A stretch of 64,000 nucleotides of DNA, taken from the NCBI GenBank assembly GCA_029939595.1, contig JAOZSQ010000005.1, forward strand, positions 1-64,000, in the 5' to 3' direction. The position numbers were made by a program, and so were the translations under genes. The notes beneath the pieces were generated by a model. The model was given only the letters and a program-made list of their open reading frames with translations. It did not search any database and was not told the DNA's origin. Source of the DNA: EX4572-165 sp002254885. GTDB taxonomy: Archaea; Thermoplasmatota; E2; DHVEG-1. Every line of letters begins with the position of its first letter. The first letter of the stretch is position 1. Below are positions 61,509 to 64,000 of this stretch, in pieces.

Positions 61509-62870
61509 TCACACCTTAATTTCTAATGTTGGATCTCCAATCAATATCCATTCTTGAACAGTTTTTGCATCAATAGAAGATGTTTTTCCAGAAGGCGTGT
61601 TCCAATTAATTGGAAATGTCTGCACATATTCAGTAATAGCATTCTTCCAGATTGTTCCAAGAGTTGTTTCTCCATTGGCATATTCCTTGAAAAATTGAAT
61701 ATTCAGCCAATCTGAACCTCCACCTCCAAATTCTATTCCCTGCCAGCTTAAACCTGTACATCCAATTGTTGCAATTGAACCACCATGGGGTAAACTAGTT
61801 AGTTTCCAACTCCAACAATCACGATGCCAGGTACCATATATATAAGGATTGCAGAAAATTCTAAAAGAAGGATCATCAAACTTACTGTTTTGGCATGCAC
61901 CAATAATGCATATTGGTAGCTTGTTTTTATTTCTTAATAGAGGCATTAAAAGTTTTGGAAAGTTTCCAACTATTTTAGAGCTATTTGGTGGATGAGTATT
62001 CCATACATCTGGGCTTCCATGACCTGATAAATAAAGAAATCCACATCCTTGACTAATTGCTTTAATTAGTGATAATGTTGACAAAGTTTTAGTTGATGCA
62101 AAAAGTTTTGTTGCATCAAAATCAGACAAGATATTAACTGCTTCATCTAAATTTTGTTCACCTTCATAATTATCATATTTATCTTCATCATATCCACGAG
62201 CTGCTGAATAGGTATCTCCACCTGCAACAACAAATCGATGGAACCATCCATCATAATCAGTCTCTGTTTCATAATTAATAATCTTGTTTATCATTGTTTT
62301 TACTTCAAAACGATTTGAACATGGAAGCCTGCCAATAGATACCTCAGGAGTTAAGCTTATATCTTTATCCTCAGCATGCTCTCCATTCCATTCACCATAT
62401 AAGCTATCACCTTCAGTATCCCAAGAAGAAAAATTTCCATTTTCATCATAAATATCAGCATAATAAAGATCGCTAATGAAATATGGTTCCATTGATAAAT
62501 ATCCATCATTATTATAACAATATCTAACCGGAACCTCAATAAAATCTCCTATTAAAAGAACAGAACCAATTTTATATTCATCATAGTTTTGTTTTATACA
62601 ATATTTGATTTTTTCCTGTTTGTCGTTTCCATCGTAATTATTATAAATCTCTTTAGTTGTTTTAATTATTGTTTTAACATTTTGATTTAATTTATGATCT
62701 ATCAGTTGTTGACACTCCCTTTGAAACTTTTTTGGGGCGATAATCAACAAGTCAAAAACACTTGTTTCATCATCATTTTTTTTAAATGTTTTTGATTTTA
62801 CCATATTTGTAGAAATTATTGAAATTGAGATTAAAATTACCACAATTATAATACTTATAATTTTTTTCAT
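61509..62870 (-). CDS. compact secreted C25 (gingipain-like) cysteine peptidase
   Basis: About 453 residues from ATG 62870 (MKKIISIIIVVILISIS), with GGGAGAATA upstream; eight more codons open to 62894. Signal peptide then C25 catalytic domain directly (FDLLIIAPKKFQ); there is no long propeptide, unlike the other family members. His292 in YLSGHGSPDVW and Cys334 in IIGACQNSKFD (residues counted from 62894). DSLYGEWNGEHAEDKD and WILIGDPTLEI are shared with the paralogues. It sits between the unknown membrane protein and the zincin in one operon. Confidence 0.88.
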   Translation of the reverse strand: MKKIISIIIVVILISISIISTNMVKSKTFKKNDDETSVFDLLIIAPKKFQRECQQLIDHKLNQNVKTIIKTTKEIYNNYDGNDKQEKIKYCIKQNYDEYKIGSVLLIGDFIEVPVRYCYNNDGYLSMEPYFISDLYYADIYDENGNFSSWDTEGDSLYGEWNGEHAEDKDISLTPEVSIGRLPCSNRFEVKTMINKIINYETETDYDGWFHRFVVAGGDTYSAARGYDEDKYDNYEGEQNLDEAVNILSDFDATKLFASTKTLSTLSLIKAISQGCGFLYLSGHGSPDVWNTHPPNSSKIVGNFPKLLMPLLRNKNKLPICIIGACQNSKFDDPSFRIFCNPYIYGTWHRDCWSWKLTSLPHGGSIATIGCTGLSWQGIEFGGGGSDWLNIQFFKEYANGETTLGTIWKNAITEYVQTFPINWNTPSGKTSSIDAKTVQEWILIGDPTLEIKV

Positions 62871-63980
62871 TATTATTCTCCCGGTTTTTTTCATATAAAA
62901 AAAATTAGAATAATGTATGTTATATCCTCATGGAGTTGGGTCTCTAAAATTTTTATAAGTTATCGTTGAGAATGGACATACTCCTACAATAAAATCCATT
63001 AGAGCATTATCTACACCTTCATCTCGTTCATGTCCTTGATAAATATATACACCTGCTGCAAAAAAGAACATATATATGCCAATAAATGGAGTATTTTTTA
63101 TTGAATATGATGGAATACCAGGAAATAATCCAAGAGATAAATAACTACCTAATGACCCTCCAATTAATATTTCAACTGGAATATACCCTAGGTAATGGAA
63201 AATAGTTGTATTAAAAAATAGATCATATAGTCCAGATCCTTCTGAAATATTGAAAATATCTATTATTCGATTTATTCCACTAAATGGTTCTGGAAGTAAA
63301 TATTGACCCATAGGTTGAAAATTTGTAACTGAGCTTAATATTGACCCATATAAAATCATATGAGGGCCAATTGTTGTTCTACCAATTTGAATGTTATCAT
63401 CATCAACTAACCTATTTTTATTATTGTTATTATAGTTCATTTCTTTATATTCTTCAATAGCTTTTGTGATATTATCCAAGGTAAAATAATTTGGAAAAAT
63501 ATCATATTTTATAAATATTTTTAATTGTTCAGCCATAAAATCATAACTGTTTAAAGATTTACTTTTTAATTGTTTAACATCATTTTCAAAATTTTTATAT
63601 TCAGTTTCACATAATTCTGCTATTGTTTCACATTTAGTGAACTTATTTGCGCCTACTGGGCCCACAGCAACATAATATTTATTTTCATCAGGATCATTAG
63701 CTACATCTTTATTCAAAGCTTTATTATTCTCTAGGATAGTGCTAATTTTTGATAGTTTATTTTGGAAAGTATCTTTTAAATTTTGGATATTTTTTGTTTT
63801 TATTTTTTCATCTCGTATATCTAGTTCTTGATTTGAGTGGTTTTTAACATATATCCCATTTACAGATATTGTTGAGAACAGTACCAGCATGAAAACACCA
63901 ATTCCAATTATTTTTTGTTTTCTCATTTTTTTCACCTATAAGGGGAAATATAAAATAAAATATATAGGAAATAAAACAAA
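62870..63980 (-). promoter_or_regulatory. promoter and first gene boundary of the secreted-protease operon
   Basis: A single TATA-like box near 63959-63967 precedes the three minus-strand genes 62928-63935, 61509-62870 and 59622-61505. Gaps between them are about 57 bp (with a GGGAGAATA ribosome-binding site) and 3 bp. No internal TATA box or terminator is evident, so one transcript is expected. Confidence 0.45.
62928..63935 (-). CDS. exported or membrane protein of unknown function
   Basis: A 335-residue protein. Signal peptide (about 8-26), a Lys/Asn-rich helical region (30-180), then several hydrophobic segments (about 200-300: IGPHMILYGSILSS, SGLYDLFF, IPVEILIGGSLGSYLSLGLF, FIGIYMFFFAAGVYIYQ) ending GHERDEGVDNALMDFIVGVCPFST. 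AGGTGAAAAAA precedes the ATG and a TATA-like CTATATATT lies about 35 nt upstream. First gene of the operon with the compact C25 peptidase and the zincin. Perhaps an anchor or partner; no family recognised. Confidence 0.6.
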   Translation of the reverse strand: MKKMRKQKIIGIGVFMLVLFSTISVNGIYVKNHSNQELDIRDEKIKTKNIQNLKDTFQNKLSKISTILENNKALNKDVANDPDENKYYVAVGPVGANKFTKCETIAELCETEYKNFENDVKQLKSKSLNSYDFMAEQLKIFIKYDIFPNYFTLDNITKAIEEYKEMNYNNNNKNRLVDDDNIQIGRTTIGPHMILYGSILSSVTNFQPMGQYLLPEPFSGINRIIDIFNISEGSGLYDLFFNTTIFHYLGYIPVEILIGGSLGSYLSLGLFPGIPSYSIKNTPFIGIYMFFFAAGVYIYQGHERDEGVDNALMDFIVGVCPFSTITYKNFRDPTP

Positions 63981-64000
63981 AAATGATTTTTTTTTTAAAA

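Noticed and set aside
1..64000. tRNA or rRNA genes
   Set aside because: I looked for T-arm sequences and long structured GC-rich stretches; none formed a credible cloverleaf. A tRNA-scanning program would settle it.
1..64000. CRISPR array
   Set aside because: No regularly spaced direct repeats of 20-40 bp were seen and no cas gene was recognised.

Overview
The window is chromosomal DNA from an archaeon. It is strongly AT-rich. It carries RadA, Alba, ribosomal protein S8e, SRP19, an AK6/Fap7 kinase, a Trm-G10-type tRNA methyltransferase, an MCM-like AAA+ protein and the archaeal mevalonate cluster (HMG-CoA synthase, thiolase, DUF35). Many genes have an archaeal TATA box about 25-35 nt upstream of the start, implying short-leader or leaderless mRNAs. 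Four secreted C25 (gingipain/clostripain-like) cysteine peptidases, a secreted zincin and a secreted thioredoxin-fold protein point to a protein-degrading heterotroph. Among archaea this fits Thermoplasmatota of the Marine Benthic Group D / Thermoprofundales kind. That placement is inference.

Layout. 1-11.5 kb: a partial gene, a CTP-type polyprenol kinase, two nitroreductases, an aminotransferase, a tandem winged-helix/coiled-coil protein, a decayed segment (about 6.84-7.14 kb), Alba, S8e-SRP19, a new 52-residue zinc ribbon and a GCS2-fold ligase. 11.5-14.1 kb: two tandem serine recombinases, then a non-coding stretch of almost 900 bp holding two palindromes with identical arms. 14.1-24.2 kb: TrkA, GH13 hydrolase, RadA, COG3199 NAD-kinase-like, glycine C-acetyltransferase, VOC protein, a new 52-residue membrane protein, a beta-helix surface protein and an Rh-type ammonium channel. 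24.3-35.8 kb: two C25 peptidases, HflX, an MCM-like ATPase fused to a helix-hairpin-helix domain, and a thioredoxin/PKD secreted protein. 36-44.6 kb: a mostly minus-strand housekeeping block (CDP-alcohol transferase, AK6, GlyA, M24 peptidase, winged-helix regulator, dCMP deaminase, RNase Z, Trm-G10, CPA2 antiporter plus CBS protein). 44.7-49.7 kb: surface proteins and a COG1340 coiled-coil protein. 49.8-53.2 kb: the mevalonate operon with its own HTH regulator. 53.3-56.4 kb: pilin-like short proteins that share an N-terminal motif. 56.5-64 kb: a giant C25 peptidase and a three-gene secreted-protease operon.

How the genes fit together. The secreted peptidases, thiol oxidoreductase and beta-helix protein would act outside the cell on protein. 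Amino acids taken in would be handled by the aminotransferase, glycine C-acetyltransferase and GlyA; the Rh-type channel would handle ammonium. The HMGCS-thiolase-DUF35 proteins feed acetyl-CoA into mevalonate for archaeal lipids, with the polyprenol kinase and CDP-alcohol transferase as lipid-side enzymes. No CRISPR array, rRNA or recognisable tRNA was seen.
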